Below are positions 52,698 to 62,804 of a stretch of DNA of 64,000 bases, piece after piece (the first letter of the stretch is position 1; each line of letters starts with the position of its first letter). Both the position numbers and the translations under genes were made by a program. A model generated the notes under the pieces. The model was not told the origin of the DNA and ran no database searches. It worked only from the letters and a program-made list of their open reading frames with translations. Source of the DNA: Nitrospira sp. (GTDB lineage Bacteria; Nitrospirota; Nitrospiria; Nitrospirales; Nitrospiraceae); assembly GCA_036984305.1 (NCBI GenBank), contig BQWY01000001.1, positions 3,617,501 to 3,681,500 of the forward strand. Reading direction: 5' to 3'.

Positions 52698-53990
52698 TCA
52701 CGACGAAGCGGGCGTCCGCTGATACGAGCGCCGCGAAAAGCTTGCGGCAAAAATCGCCGTGATAAAGAGGGTCACGCCGATGCCCATCACGCTCCACTGT
52801 TCTCCCCAGCGCTCTGATGTCCAACCGAAAAACCACATACCGGCGATGGCGGCGGTCATCGCACCCGTGGAATACAAAGCCAATGCCCGCCCGACCATCT
52901 GGGGCGGTACGAGTTCCTGCAACACCCCCCACGCAATCGGCGTGAGTGCCCCGAGGCCGCCTCCGATCAGGACCATCAATGCGCCAGCCAGATATCGATC
53001 GCTCACCCACACCAGGCCGAGCATCGCCCATCCGCTGACTGTGGTGGCGAAGAGGATCACCTGAATGCGCCGCATGAGATTCCATTCGCTGATCCAGATC
53101 AAGCCAATGGACACGGCCATGAGGCCGACGCCGAATGCCGACCAGAGATAGCCCACTTCGACCGGCCCCAAATCCAGCAACTTCCTGGCGAATACAGGAA
53201 ACAGCGTGCTGAAGGCGCTCGAACCGAACGTGTACAGGCTGGCCATGATGGTCAGCGTCAGAATGGTCGGCTGGCGCACGATTGAAAAATGAATGACCTC
53301 CCGCAGATCGTGCAGGGTGGATGACACCGCACCGCCGGTTTGTTCCACTGTCTCGGTGGGAGCAAGCTTCAAGGGGACGAAACAGGCGGCAGAAACCATA
53401 TAGGTCAGCGCGTTCAAACAGAGCACATCTTGCGAACTGAGTGCTGCAATGCCCAGACCGCTGATGGCCGGTCCGACAATCACGCCGAGGCTCGTCGTAC
53501 TTTGGAGCAGCGCATTCGCCGCGGTGTATTGGGGGCGCGCCACAATGGCCGGAATAGCCGCCGTGAGCGCGGGACCGAATACCGCCGTCGCCACGGAATT
53601 AAGCAGCACTAAGAGATACAGCCGATCGACCGTGAACGACTCAACCGACATCCAGCAGGGTATAAAACCGATGACGAAGGCTCGGATGACGTCGGATCCA
53701 ATGAGGAGCGGTTTTTTGGGGAGCCGGTCGATCGCCACGCCGATGAGCGGACCCAGAAGAATCGGAGGGATCGTCTGAAGCAAGCCAATCACCGTGGCCT
53801 TCAAGGGAGAGCCGGTCACGGCGTACACGAACCAGATCAGTGCCAATTTCGAAATCCCGTCGCCCACTTGGGAGACGGTCTGCCCCCACCAAACCAGGCG
53901 GAACCCGGGAGACAAGAGCCACTGGCGGCGCGCCGCATCGGCCCGACCGACTGGCCACGTCACGTCCGCCTCGGTACACTGACTGTCCAC
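52698..53990 (-). CDS. MFS transporter (DHA3-like), paralogue 2
   Basis: A 430-residue, ~12-helix protein. The opening PGFRLVWWGQTVSQVGDGISKLALIWFVYAVTGS and the loop DRLPKKPLLIGSDVIR mirror paralogue 1; both carry IPTIAWGVLQE-like and STGAM/SGG motifs at the same places. It lies 43 bp upstream of the debranching-enzyme start on the same strand. A duplication of a transporter around a glycosyltransferase and a debranching enzyme suggests a conserved carbohydrate unit, although the cargo is unknown. Confidence 0.85.
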   Translation of the reverse strand: MDSQCTEADVTWPVGRADAARRQWLLSPGFRLVWWGQTVSQVGDGISKLALIWFVYAVTGSPLKATVIGLLQTIPPILLGPLIGVAIDRLPKKPLLIGSDVIRAFVIGFIPCWMSVESFTVDRLYLLVLLNSVATAVFGPALTAAIPAIVARPQYTAANALLQSTTSLGVIVGPAISGLGIAALSSQDVLCLNALTYMVSAACFVPLKLAPTETVEQTGGAVSSTLHDLREVIHFSIVRQPTILTLTIMASLYTFGSSAFSTLFPVFARKLLDLGPVEVGYLWSAFGVGLMAVSIGLIWISEWNLMRRIQVILFATTVSGWAMLGLVWVSDRYLAGALMVLIGGGLGALTPIAWGVLQELVPPQMVGRALALYSTGAMTAAIAGMWFFGWTSERWGEQWSVMGIGVTLFITAIFAASFSRRSYQRTPASS

Positions 53991-54036
53991 TCGGCTCTGA
54001 CTCCTCTCTGTGATGGTCGACCGCTGACCAGCGCGC

Positions 54037-54909
54037 TTACTCGCCGGTCAATTGCACGTTGCTCGTGTCCACCGCGCGCACGCCCGGAACCTGTCGAGCC
54101 GCCTGTGCCGCCTCTAAGGCAAAGACTTGAAAGCGAACCGTGCCACTCAGGTAGATGACACCCTGGTCGCACTTCACATCGAACCCCGCCGCCTTGAGCG
54201 TCTCACTCCTAGCGAAGCGGTCTTTGACGGCTTGGACGAGCGCTTGATCGTGCCGTTTCGCCACGGACAATGCCAACTCCTTCGCGATCTCGATGTGGTT
54301 GACCACGGTATTCACCGGATCGACACGCTTGGCGATGGTCGTTGCGAGTTGCTTTTGTTCCTCGGTGGCGACTTTACCCGACAAAACGGCCTTGTCTCCG
54401 TCCATTCCCACCTCGATGTCATAGGGGAACAAAGTGGACTCCGCCATCATCGCCAGCTTCACCGTCAGAATATTGGATCCCAACGGCCTCTTTGGCGGCG
54501 CCGTATCTGCCTTAGCCGGAGCAGACGGCGATTCCTCGGCCTCCGGCCTTGACGATTTTCCCGCTGGCGTCGCATCCTTCTTGGGTAAGTTCTTGCCGGA
54601 CTCTTTCGTCCCATCCTTAGGGGGTTCGGACCTTGTCTCGCTTTTCCCTTTCGCCGGTGGCGCGGTCTCGCTTTTGCCCTCCTTGCCCGCCTTCGGGGGC
54701 GTCGCCGGAGTAGTCGCCTCGGCACTCGGCTCTCGTTTGGGGGCGTCGGACTTGGGCGGTTCGCTTTTCTTCGGCTCCTTCGCCGGTTCCTTGCTCGGTG
54801 AGGTGGATTCCGCTTCCGAAGGCGAAGTGGTGGATTCAGTGGCCCTGAGGGGAGCCCATAGCGCCAGACCACCGATCAGCACGAACACCATGATGCAGAT
54901 GCGAGTCAC
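54037..54909 (-). CDS. Exported BON-domain protein with Lys/Pro/Glu-rich spacer
   Basis: A ~290-residue protein with an N-terminal signal peptide (ICIMVFVLIGGLALWAPLRA). A low-complexity spacer rich in Lys, Pro, Glu and Ser (residues ~30-150) follows, then two BON domains (SNILTVKLAMMAE... GDKAVLSGKVATEEQKQLA and DVKCDQGVIYLSGTVRF). BON domains bind phospholipid or peptidoglycan surfaces in the periplasm (as in OsmY/DolP). GTG 54,909 is preferred because GGAGG lies about 8 nt upstream. It stands alone, divergent from the DUF72 gene. Confidence 0.85.
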   Translation of the reverse strand: MTRICIMVFVLIGGLALWAPLRATESTTSPSEAESTSPSKEPAKEPKKSEPPKSDAPKREPSAEATTPATPPKAGKEGKSETAPPAKGKSETRSEPPKDGTKESGKNLPKKDATPAGKSSRPEAEESPSAPAKADTAPPKRPLGSNILTVKLAMMAESTLFPYDIEVGMDGDKAVLSGKVATEEQKQLATTIAKRVDPVNTVVNHIEIAKELALSVAKRHDQALVQAVKDRFARSETLKAAGFDVKCDQGVIYLSGTVRFQVFALEAAQAARQVPGVRAVDTSNVQLTGE

Positions 54910-55166
54910 GGAAGACACCTCCAGGCAGAGTACGGTTCAGGAATCAGAATGGACGACCACTGCGGAGTTGCAAGCAACGCGCACACGCAGACATCCCATG
55001 TCAAACACGAACAGAATGGTTTCAATGTCTCATACCATAGACATTGACGAAAGCCCACTAGGTTTTGCTTCCGTGTGGGTTTCATCCTACAGTCTTGGCG
55101 TCCCAGGTGGACGTCTGCGACACGCCATTCATTGGGCGACCTGCCACGTTCTTTCGGTAAAATACA

Positions 55167-55949
55167 ATGCGGGACCGCGAGCGATGGAGCGAATCCGTGG
55201 GACGGGTTTTCATCGGCACATCCGGATGGAGCTACCGAAGTTGGAAGGGGGACTTTTATCCGACCAACTTGTCGAGCCGAGGTTTTCTTAAATTTTATGC
55301 GAATCGCTTCGACACGACCGAAATCAACTCCTCCTTCTATCATCTCCCACGTCAGCAGACCTACGAGAGATGGAAGGCAGAAGTCCCGAATCGTTTCGTC
55401 TTTTCAGTCAAAGCCAGCCGGGTGATCACCCACGTGAAACGATTGTCTGACGCAAAGAATCTCTGGGACACCTTCGTGTATCACGCGCAGGTGCTTGGTT
55501 CTCATCTCGGGCCAATACTCCTCCAATTCCCAGAGTCGTTTCGTGTCGACCTGCCGACACTCTCCCGATTCCTGCAGCAGGCACGGGGCTCGGTGTCGAC
55601 CGGTCTGCAGCTTCGGCTCGTAGTGGAATTTCGCCATTTGTCCTGGTTCACGGATGCGGTGTACGCGCTGCTTCGCCGACACCATGTGGCGCTCTGCATC
55701 GCTGATTCTCCCCGGCACCCGCGTCGCAATGTTGTGACCGCGGATTTCGCCTACCTGCGTTTCCACGGACGGGACGAATTGTTCGTTTCCAGCTACTCGA
55801 ACGAAGCATTAGCAGCCGAGGCGAATGGGATTCGGCGCCATCTCCATCGTGGGCTTGACGTCTATGTCTACTTTAACAACGACGCAAAGGGGCACGCAGT
55901 TCCAAACGCGCAGACGCTGCGGCGAATGATTGCGGAACAGAACCCATGA
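55167..55949 (+). CDS. DUF72 family protein (backbone paralogue)
   Basis: A 260-residue DUF72 protein: FIGTSGWSYRSWKGDFYP, TTEINSSFYHLPRQQTYERW, RFVFSVKASRVITHVKRL, LGPILLQFPESF, LRLVVEFRHLSW and VYVYFNNDAKGHAVPNA, the standard family pattern and length. It differs clearly from the island DUF72 at 29,559. Its stop overlaps the following membrane protein by 4 bp (ATGA). Function unknown. Confidence 0.88.
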   Translation: MRDRERWSESVGRVFIGTSGWSYRSWKGDFYPTNLSSRGFLKFYANRFDTTEINSSFYHLPRQQTYERWKAEVPNRFVFSVKASRVITHVKRLSDAKNLWDTFVYHAQVLGSHLGPILLQFPESFRVDLPTLSRFLQQARGSVSTGLQLRLVVEFRHLSWFTDAVYALLRRHHVALCIADSPRHPRRNVVTADFAYLRFHGRDELFVSSYSNEALAAEANGIRRHLHRGLDVYVYFNNDAKGHAVPNAQTLRRMIAEQNP

Positions 55950-57082
55950 GAAGGCGGCGAGTGGTCCTCATACCCACGGTGGTCCTGCTGCTGGGACTCC
56001 CACTATGCGGCGTCTGGCTAACGGGCCTACCGGTCACGCGCTACCTGGAATTTCCTCCGCGCACATCGTCTGTGACGCACGCTCCCTTTTCATGGGAAGG
56101 ATTTCTGCTCGTCGCGATCATATTGATCGGCACGATCGCTCCGTTCATATGGCGTACTCTGAGCACGAACACGTACGCAGCCAGGGTTCGATTCAAGAGA
56201 CCCGACGCACTGAACGGGAGGCAGCAGTTTCCTTGGTGGGGATGGGTCGGAATAGGGTGGACGGCTCTGTGGTGGATCATCGCTTGGACCCGTTTTCCCT
56301 GGGCCGCCTCGGTCCAGGAACACACCTTCACGCCGCTATGGCTGGGCTATATCCTGGTCGTCAATGCCTGGGCCTATATGCGAACCGGTCGCTGTGTCAT
56401 GCTCCACGACTGGCAGGACTTTTGGATCCTCTTTCCGGCAAGCGCAGGCTTCTGGTGGATGTTCGAGTATCTCAATCGCTTCGTTGAGAACTGGGTGTAT
56501 AGCGGGGCCGGCGAATTGACGGCCGTTGAGTATATGGTTCGAGCCACTGTTCCCTTCTCGACGGTCTTGCCCGCAGTCGTCGGCACGGCCGAGGTCCTGC
56601 GGAGTTACCCGCGCATGAGCGCAGGACTCGATCGCTTTGCCGCCATCCCTGCGATCGATTCTCCTTGGCTCGGCTGGTTTTTTCTGAGCGTCTCCTCCGT
56701 TGGCTTGCTCGGGCTCGGCATCTGGCCGAACTATCTGTTCCCATTCGTCTGGCTCGGTCCTCTCTTCCTGATCATTTCCGTTCAAATCATCTCCGGCCAG
56801 TCAACCATCCTGTCGCCTCTTGCCAAGGGAGACTGGCGGAAGTCTTGGGTGCCGGCACTGGCCGGGCTGATCTGCGGATTGTTCTGGGAACTGTGGAATT
56901 GGCACAGCCTCGCCCACTGGGAATATGCGATTCCTTTCGTCCATCGTTTTACGATCTTCGAAATGCCGCTGCTTGGCTACGCGGGTTATCTTCCCTTCGG
57001 CGTCACCTGTATCGCCGTGGCAGACCTCGTCCTTGATCGAAACCGTCCCGGGGGCGCACGCAGCACAGCGCTCTGCTCGTAG
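55946..57082 (+). CDS. Polytopic membrane protein, 378 aa
   Basis: About nine to ten hydrophobic helices, rich in Trp and Phe ([94 protein letters not shown]). I do not recognise the family. The N-terminal ~20 residues are basic ([13 protein letters not shown]), so the N-terminus faces the cytoplasm. Coupled by a 4-bp overlap to DUF72. Confidence 0.7.
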   Translation: MRRRRVVLIPTVVLLLGLPLCGVWLTGLPVTRYLEFPPRTSSVTHAPFSWEGFLLVAIILIGTIAPFIWRTLSTNTYAARVRFKRPDALNGRQQFPWWGWVGIGWTALWWIIAWTRFPWAASVQEHTFTPLWLGYILVVNAWAYMRTGRCVMLHDWQDFWILFPASAGFWWMFEYLNRFVENWVYSGAGELTAVEYMVRATVPFSTVLPAVVGTAEVLRSYPRMSAGLDRFAAIPAIDSPWLGWFFLSVSSVGLLGLGIWPNYLFPFVWLGPLFLIISVQIISGQSTILSPLAKGDWRKSWVPALAGLICGLFWELWNWHSLAHWEYAIPFVHRFTIFEMPLLGYAGYLPFGVTCIAVADLVLDRNRPGGARSTALCS

Positions 57083-57194
57083 CGCGTACCGCACCTTCGA
57101 CAGAGGAAGCGACTCGAGATCTTATTCCCTACTTGTTTCGGCATACCGATGGTCCTATCATGCAATCCATTATCGACGCGCACCGATTACGATC

Positions 57195-58835
57195 ATGGCC
57201 GTACATCCCCTCGCCGGAAAACCAGCGCCTCTTGAACAGTTGATCGACCTTTCCGCGCTGCATCATGCCTACCATGACAATGCACCCGACCCCGCCGAAC
57301 CCTCGCACCGCGTGAGTTTCGGCACGAGTGGCCATCGCGGCTCGGCCCTGCGCCATTCGTTCACCGAATCGCACATCCTCGCCATCACCCAGGCGATCTG
57401 TGAGTATCGCCGCAACGAACACATTACCGGCCCGCTCTATTTGGGGAAGGACACGCACGCGCTCTCGGATCCCGCGTTTCACACGGCCCTTGGCGTACTG
57501 GCCGCGAACAACGTTGATGTCATGATCGACCGAGACAACGGCTTCACACCGACCCCGGTCATCTCACACGCCATCCTGACCTATAACCACGGCCGTACGA
57601 AGGGTCTGGCCGACGGAATCGTGGTCACTCCCTCGCACAATCCGCCTGAAGACGGCGGCTTTAAGTACAATCCGCCGAACGGCGGCCCAGCCGATACCGG
57701 GATCACGAAATGGATCGAAGAACGGGCAAATACCCTGTTGATCGACTATCTGAAGGGTGTCGTGCACCTGCCCTACGAGCAGGCGCTGGCAGCTTCATCC
57801 ACACACCGGCACGACTACGTCGGCACCTACGTGAACGATCTCCTCAATGTCATCGACATGGCCGCCATCAAAGGCGCTCACCTGACCATCGGAGCGGACC
57901 CGCTCGGCGGTTCGAACGTGGCCTATTGGGAGCCGATCGCCGACCAATATGGTCTTTCGATCAAAATCGTGAATGCGGCGGTGGACCCGACGTTTCGATT
58001 CATGCCGCTCGACTGGGACGGAAAGATTCGAATGGATTGTTCTTCCCCCTATGCCATGGCCTCGCTCATTGCGCTACGCCAGAAATTCGATATCGCCTTT
58101 GGAAACGACGCCGACAGCGACCGGCATGGAATCGTCACGAAGAGCGTGGGATTGATGAATCCGAATCATTACCTCGCCACAGCGATTCACTATCTGTTTA
58201 CACATCGGCCTGGCTGGACCACGAGCACCGCGATCGGCAAGACCTTGGTCAGCAGCAGCCTCATCGACCGCGTGGCGTCCAAATTGAATCGGAAATTGGT
58301 CGAAGTGCCGGTCGGATTTAAGTGGTTCGTGCCCGGGTTGCTGGACGGCTGCCTTGGATTCGGCGGAGAAGAAAGCGCAGGGGCGTCATTCTTGCGGCAG
58401 GACGGACGCGTGTGGACCACTGACAAAGACGGCATCATCATGGATCTCTTGGCCGCCGAAATGCGGGCGACCACCGGCAAGGATCCAGGCGAACTGTATC
58501 GGGATCTGACGAAGGAATTGGGTGAACCTTGTTACGAACGCATTGACGCGCCCGCGTCAGCACAGCAAAAAGCCGTGCTTTCGAAACTGTCAGCCGACAC
58601 GGTGAAGATGACGGAACTGGCCGGCGATAAGGTCACGTCCGTGCTCTCAAAGGCACCCGGCAATGGCGCCGCGATCGGTGGGGTGAAGGTCATCACCGAG
58701 CACGGCTGGTTTGCCGCACGCCCATCCGGAACGGAAGAGGTCTACAAGCTCTACACCGAGTCCTTCCGAGGCACCGAGCACCTCAAGCGCATCCAGGCCG
58801 AAGCTCAGGCCATCCTTAGAGCGGCGTTTTCGTAG
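57195..58835 (+). CDS. pgm: Phosphoglucomutase (alpha-D-glucose-phosphate-specific)
   Basis: A 546-residue enzyme, the normal length for bacterial Pgm. The catalytic serine loop is [18 protein letters not shown], the metal loop [13 protein letters not shown], the sugar-binding [12 protein letters not shown], and the phosphate-binding tail [12 protein letters not shown]. The N-terminus [11 protein letters not shown] is typical. It interconverts glucose-1- and glucose-6-phosphate, linking glycogen and nucleotide-sugar metabolism with the debranching enzyme and RfbC pathway. ATG 57,195 is chosen; the frame upstream to 56,925 overlaps the membrane-protein gene and encodes nothing of the family. 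Confidence 0.95.
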   Translation: MAVHPLAGKPAPLEQLIDLSALHHAYHDNAPDPAEPSHRVSFGTSGHRGSALRHSFTESHILAITQAICEYRRNEHITGPLYLGKDTHALSDPAFHTALGVLAANNVDVMIDRDNGFTPTPVISHAILTYNHGRTKGLADGIVVTPSHNPPEDGGFKYNPPNGGPADTGITKWIEERANTLLIDYLKGVVHLPYEQALAASSTHRHDYVGTYVNDLLNVIDMAAIKGAHLTIGADPLGGSNVAYWEPIADQYGLSIKIVNAAVDPTFRFMPLDWDGKIRMDCSSPYAMASLIALRQKFDIAFGNDADSDRHGIVTKSVGLMNPNHYLATAIHYLFTHRPGWTTSTAIGKTLVSSSLIDRVASKLNRKLVEVPVGFKWFVPGLLDGCLGFGGEESAGASFLRQDGRVWTTDKDGIIMDLLAAEMRATTGKDPGELYRDLTKELGEPCYERIDAPASAQQKAVLSKLSADTVKMTELAGDKVTSVLSKAPGNGAAIGGVKVITEHGWFAARPSGTEEVYKLYTESFRGTEHLKRIQAEAQAILRAAFS

Positions 58836-58973
58836 TCGCGCCCTACAGCGCGAGCTTCGTGCAAGGCACTGATCGTCGCCGGCCATACACGGCGGCTAGA
58901 TTCTCTGGGAGTACCGTCGATGGCGCCATGCCATGCCGTACGCGCGCGTCACCGGATGTGCCCGTGTCGCGAG

Positions 58974-59924
58974 TCAGACCCGGATGTCCTCCCAGGAGCG
59001 AATCTCTTGCCGTAGGGCACGGCGCGTCCGTCCTTCCTCGGTCGTGAACCCATCGTATTGCTTCAGATCTCCGAACCGCAGGTCGGTCATCTGTTCGATT
59101 TGCCCAATGCTGACTTGATAGGTTTTGTATTTCCCGAAGCCAAAGGCCCGAAGATTCTCCAGCAGATCGGCCTGGCTGATCATGTAGGCCGTTGCCGACG
59201 GCCGCCCCTCCGATACGACTGCGACCACCTTCCAATATTCACGGGGAATCAACACGTCGCGATAGGTGGGATCGTCATCTTTGAAGACCGGACCGCTGAA
59301 CACGCTGACCTTCAAGTCATGTGCACGCGAATTGAGGAGAATGTAATTCTCCAGTCCAAGCCATGTGCGTTGGTTGTACTTCTCGTGTTGTGGCGAGCAA
59401 TTGGTGAAATGAAAGCTGTCCTGATTGGCAAGAGCCGCCTCCTTTTCTTCTCCCCAAACGGGATCTTCGCGCCGGACCAAATGACCACGGTCCAAGTCGT
59501 TTCGACTGTAGAGCTCCTCGCCGACTTGATACGCGGGATCGATCCTGGGATCGAGACTCCATCGGTCCCGCCCACGACGGATCTTTTGCGATCGCTTGCC
59601 ATTGATGTTGCAGGCCACGTAGATGGCCAAGCGCCTCGATTTCGACATCACAACGGAAAAGTGTTGGTACTTCAGCTCAGAACCAGACCCATCGAGCAAT
59701 GGGGCCGCATCGTCAGTGCGCCTCCCGGTCATCGTAGGGTGGCACACCTGAAAACCAGGCAGAAATTGGCGGGAATAGCCTGGCCGCCGCGCATAATCCG
59801 ACGGCGAGCGCATCGTTACGCGGGGTTGGATCTGCCGCATTGCTCGGAGGATACCCCGTGCCTCTCCAGCAAGTTCGCCCAACGATTTCATCTGCTCCAG
59901 TTCAACAGGTCCTGCGACGGTCAT
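58974..59924 (-). CDS. DNA/RNA non-specific endonuclease (NUC1/NucA family)
   Basis: A 316-residue betabeta-alpha-Me nuclease. The catalytic motif is YSRNDLDRGHLVRRED (DRGH) and the metal-binding Asn is in FTNCSPQHEKYNQRTWLGLENY. AAAGGAGG lies upstream of ATG 59,924. No signal peptide is visible at the N-terminus (MTVAGPVELEQMKSLGEL), unlike secreted NucA/EndA enzymes, so it is either cytoplasmic with some restraint, or exported by another route. No immunity protein is adjacent. The ~100-residue N-terminal extension is of unknown role. Confidence 0.85.
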   Translation of the reverse strand: MTVAGPVELEQMKSLGELAGEARGILRAMRQIQPRVTMRSPSDYARRPGYSRQFLPGFQVCHPTMTGRRTDDAAPLLDGSGSELKYQHFSVVMSKSRRLAIYVACNINGKRSQKIRRGRDRWSLDPRIDPAYQVGEELYSRNDLDRGHLVRREDPVWGEEKEAALANQDSFHFTNCSPQHEKYNQRTWLGLENYILLNSRAHDLKVSVFSGPVFKDDDPTYRDVLIPREYWKVVAVVSEGRPSATAYMISQADLLENLRAFGFGKYKTYQVSIGQIEQMTDLRFGDLKQYDGFTTEEGRTRRALRQEIRSWEDIRV

Positions 59925-60348
59925 CAGAACCTCCTTTCACTCACACTCGGTCAGGTGGTGATCATAAACGATATGAGTTCGGCATGAGAACGCGAGCGCC
60001 CCCTGCATGACATCAATCGCCACCGGAGGTTGGCTCAGGGCGGCGACCCGCTCGTCTCCAATCGTGTCCTAGCAAACTATCGGCCAGGCACGGCCGGTCG
60101 AAACTGCCCGACAACACGGGCATTCATCGTATGGGTACCCATCAAGTCGTATCTTTTTCGACCTCCGGTCGTATCACGGTCGATACATGAAGTCGCTACT
60201 TTCGCAGGAACACGACTACGGCTCACCTGCCACACACCGACGGACTGAGGACCGTTTGTACGTTCACACAACGTACGTAGATTCTTTCCATCAGGTTCCA
60301 GTATAGTAACTCATTACCCCCTCGGATACGACCGACGCGCCTTCAGGC
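59925..60348. other. Intergenic region with a 19-bp inverted repeat
   Basis: About 420 bp between divergent genes. GTACGTT-CACAC-AACGTAC (60,258-60,276) is a perfect 7-bp inverted repeat and TATAGT (60,302) could be a -10 box for the downstream transporter. No gene is seen. Confidence 0.4.
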
Positions 60349-61659
60349 ATGCATCAGCTCATAAACCGGATCGTCAACGTCGAACGGCCGGAACTCCGGG
60401 CGCTTCTCTTCTCCTTCCTCTACTTTTTTACCCTTCTGGCGTCCTACTACGTCTTGCGGCCCGTCCGAGACGAAATGGGAGTACAAACCGGAGCCCAGAG
60501 GCTGCCATGGCTCTTTTCCGCCGTCTTCCTGTGCATGGTGGTCTTGGTGCCGATCTTCGGATGGATTGCCGGACGGCTCCCGGTTCGCCGCCTCATCCCA
60601 ACCGTGTACTTATTTTTTGCCGGAAATTTACTTCTGTTTTTCCTCGCGCTCAACAGCAGCATCCCCCTCGCCGACATTGCCCCGGTGTTTTTCGTGTGGG
60701 TGAGCGTGTTTAACCTCTTCGTCGTCTCGGTGTTTTGGAGCGTCATGGCGGATCTGTACACCACGGAAGCCGCCCGGCGCCTGTTTGGATTCATCGCGGC
60801 GGGGGGAAGCTGCGGTGCCGTAGCCGGTCCCCTGTTTACGGCAATTATGGTCCCACACATGGGGATTGCCCCGCTTCTGCTGGTGTCGATCTCCCTGCTG
60901 CTCTGCGCCATGCTGTGCTTTTTCTCCGTCGTCAGGACGCACCCTCGACACGTCAACGATTCCGAGCGGCAAGCCACGAACGTCGCGCAGAGCACCCCGG
61001 AACCACCAAGTCTCCTGGTGGGCATGACGAAGATCTTTCAATCCCGGTATCTGCTGGCGATCTGTCTCTACTTAGCTTGCTACTCCATACTCTCAACCAT
61101 GCTGTACAGCCAGCAGATGCGCCTGGTCCCCGAGGTGGTAGCCGACTCGGCCGACCGAACACGCCTCTTCGCATGGGTGGACTTCGGCGTCAATGCATTG
61201 ACCGTGTTGACACAGCTGGTCCTCACGGGCCGGTTGTTGTCCAGCCTTGGTGTTACCGCGATGCTCGCGGCCGTACCGGCCTTCAATCTCTTTGGCTTTA
61301 CCATCTTCGGCATCGCGCCGATTCTTGCGGTGTTGGTCGTTTTCGGCATCCTACGGCGCGCAGGAGAGTTTGCGATTGCCAAGCCCTCGCGCGAAACGCT
61401 GTTCACGGTCGTGACACGGGAAGAAAAATACCAGGCAAAGAACGTCATCGACACCGTCGTGCATCGCGGTGGAGACATGGCGAGCAGCTGGGTATCGAGC
61501 GCCTTGCAATCGGCCGGACTGACCATAGGGGAGTCCGCCTTCGCCGCGGTGCCCATCGCCGGACTGTGGCTTATGAACGGTCTGTACCTTGGAGCGCAAC
61601 ACGAGCGGCTTCGAGCCCGACGACCATCGGCCGACGCCGCCCCGTCTGCTCCTGCTTAG
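60349..61659 (+). CDS. NTP/NDP exchange transporter-like (TlcA/ATP:ADP antiporter family) membrane protein
   Basis: A 436-residue, ~12-helix carrier. The opening RALLFSFLYFFTLLASYYVLRPVRDEMGVQ is characteristic of the non-mitochondrial ATP/ADP translocase family (PF03219-like), and the late GGDMASSWV plus EKYQAKNVIDTVVHR match the same family. In rickettsiae and chlamydiae these import host ATP; free-living members probably have other substrates. No fused HEAT or cyclic-nucleotide domain is present. It stands alone with a likely promoter upstream. Confidence 0.75.
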   Translation: MHQLINRIVNVERPELRALLFSFLYFFTLLASYYVLRPVRDEMGVQTGAQRLPWLFSAVFLCMVVLVPIFGWIAGRLPVRRLIPTVYLFFAGNLLLFFLALNSSIPLADIAPVFFVWVSVFNLFVVSVFWSVMADLYTTEAARRLFGFIAAGGSCGAVAGPLFTAIMVPHMGIAPLLLVSISLLLCAMLCFFSVVRTHPRHVNDSERQATNVAQSTPEPPSLLVGMTKIFQSRYLLAICLYLACYSILSTMLYSQQMRLVPEVVADSADRTRLFAWVDFGVNALTVLTQLVLTGRLLSSLGVTAMLAAVPAFNLFGFTIFGIAPILAVLVVFGILRRAGEFAIAKPSRETLFTVVTREEKYQAKNVIDTVVHRGGDMASSWVSSALQSAGLTIGESAFAAVPIAGLWLMNGLYLGAQHERLRARRPSADAAPSAPA

Positions 61660-61945
61660 CCTCACGCCGCCCCATCCGGCAGCAGCCTTCCTAGTGGATC
61701 CGCTCGAACCGCAGACGTCACCCGCCATGTCCCTTGCTGACAACCTTCCTGAGATTATGGTACGAGGCTTGCCTGGGCCACGACCAGTCAACGCGTCTTC
61801 AGCATTGAAATCATCGAAGAGGTGGGTCATGCCCGCGAAGATACGAACTTCACGTCGATCGCAAACACGTGGAAGCGCTCGTGCGCGCAAAGCTTCAGCA
61901 CAGGGGTCACGGACGACCGGCATCACGCCCGCCTTGGCCCCCGAT

Positions 61946-62767
61946 ATGAATCCATTCGTGATTGTAGACCACCGCCTGTCCGGACCAATGGTCGAACACC
62001 GCACCACGCCAAATCGTAGCCCCGGCACGATTGTGCCTCGCTACCTCGTATTCCATTACACGGCGGGAAGGAGCGTTCAGGAATCGTGCAATTGGTTGTG
62101 TAATCCTGAGGCCAGGGCGTCGGCGCATCTCGTCATCGGGCGCGACGGCTCCGTGACGCAATTGGCGCCGTTCAATATCAAGACATGGCACGCGGGTATC
62201 AGCCAATGGGAAGGTCTCACAGGACTGAATGGCCATGCGATCGGAATCGAGATGGACAATGCCGGCTGGTTCCGTGAATCCGGCGATCGCTTGCTGGCTT
62301 GGTTCGGCGATACCTACTCCAAAACACAGGCCATTCAGGCTCGGCATAAGCTCGAGCAAGACCAGCGCTGGTGGCATACGTATACTGACATCCAGTTGCA
62401 GCGCGCGCTCGACCTTGCCCTCTTGCTAGTCCGTCACTATGCATTACTGGACATCGTGGGGCATGACGACATTGCGCCGGACCGCAAGCGCGACCCGGGA
62501 CCGGCGTTTCCACTCGACTTCATCCGTGCTCGAGTGGTCGGCCGTCAGCAGGACGAACGCGAGCGCGTGCGGGTCATCGCAGACGCACTGAACATCCGCA
62601 AGGGGCCTGGAATTGAGTTCGAACTAGCGGGCGCCCCACTGGCTCGAGGCACCGAGGTGTTTATCCTAGAAAAGGGAGCACGCTGGACCAAGGTCGACGT
62701 CAGCGACGACACGGATTTGGAAGGCTGGGTCGCCAATCGATTTATCGAGGCAATAACGGACCGATGA
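61946..62767 (+). CDS. N-acetylmuramoyl-L-alanine amidase with C-terminal SH3b domain
   Basis: Residues ~30-190 are an Amidase_2 (PGRP-like) domain: VFHYTAGRS (Zn His), HAIGIEMDNAGWF, and GHDDIAPDRKRDPGPAF (Zn His and Asp). A C-terminal SH3b domain (DALNIRKGPGIEFELAGAPL, DLEGWVANRFIEAI) follows and likely binds peptidoglycan. ATG 61,946 is chosen. The frame extends to 61,589, and a start at 61,829 has a GAGGTGGG ribosome site, but that extra N-terminus is low-complexity and Arg/Ser-rich and no export signal is seen. It hydrolyses the amide between muramic acid and the stem peptide. It leads a plus-strand group with SLOG and patatin genes. Confidence 0.8.
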   Translation: MNPFVIVDHRLSGPMVEHRTTPNRSPGTIVPRYLVFHYTAGRSVQESCNWLCNPEARASAHLVIGRDGSVTQLAPFNIKTWHAGISQWEGLTGLNGHAIGIEMDNAGWFRESGDRLLAWFGDTYSKTQAIQARHKLEQDQRWWHTYTDIQLQRALDLALLLVRHYALLDIVGHDDIAPDRKRDPGPAFPLDFIRARVVGRQQDERERVRVIADALNIRKGPGIEFELAGAPLARGTEVFILEKGARWTKVDVSDDTDLEGWVANRFIEAITDR

Positions 62768-62804
62768 CCATGGTGCGTCGGCAGGAACTGGTCACGGAAT
62801 CGGC

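Noticed and set aside
58836-58853. TCGCGC/GCGCGA hairpin after pgm as terminator
   Set aside because: Only a 6-bp stem and no T-run follows.
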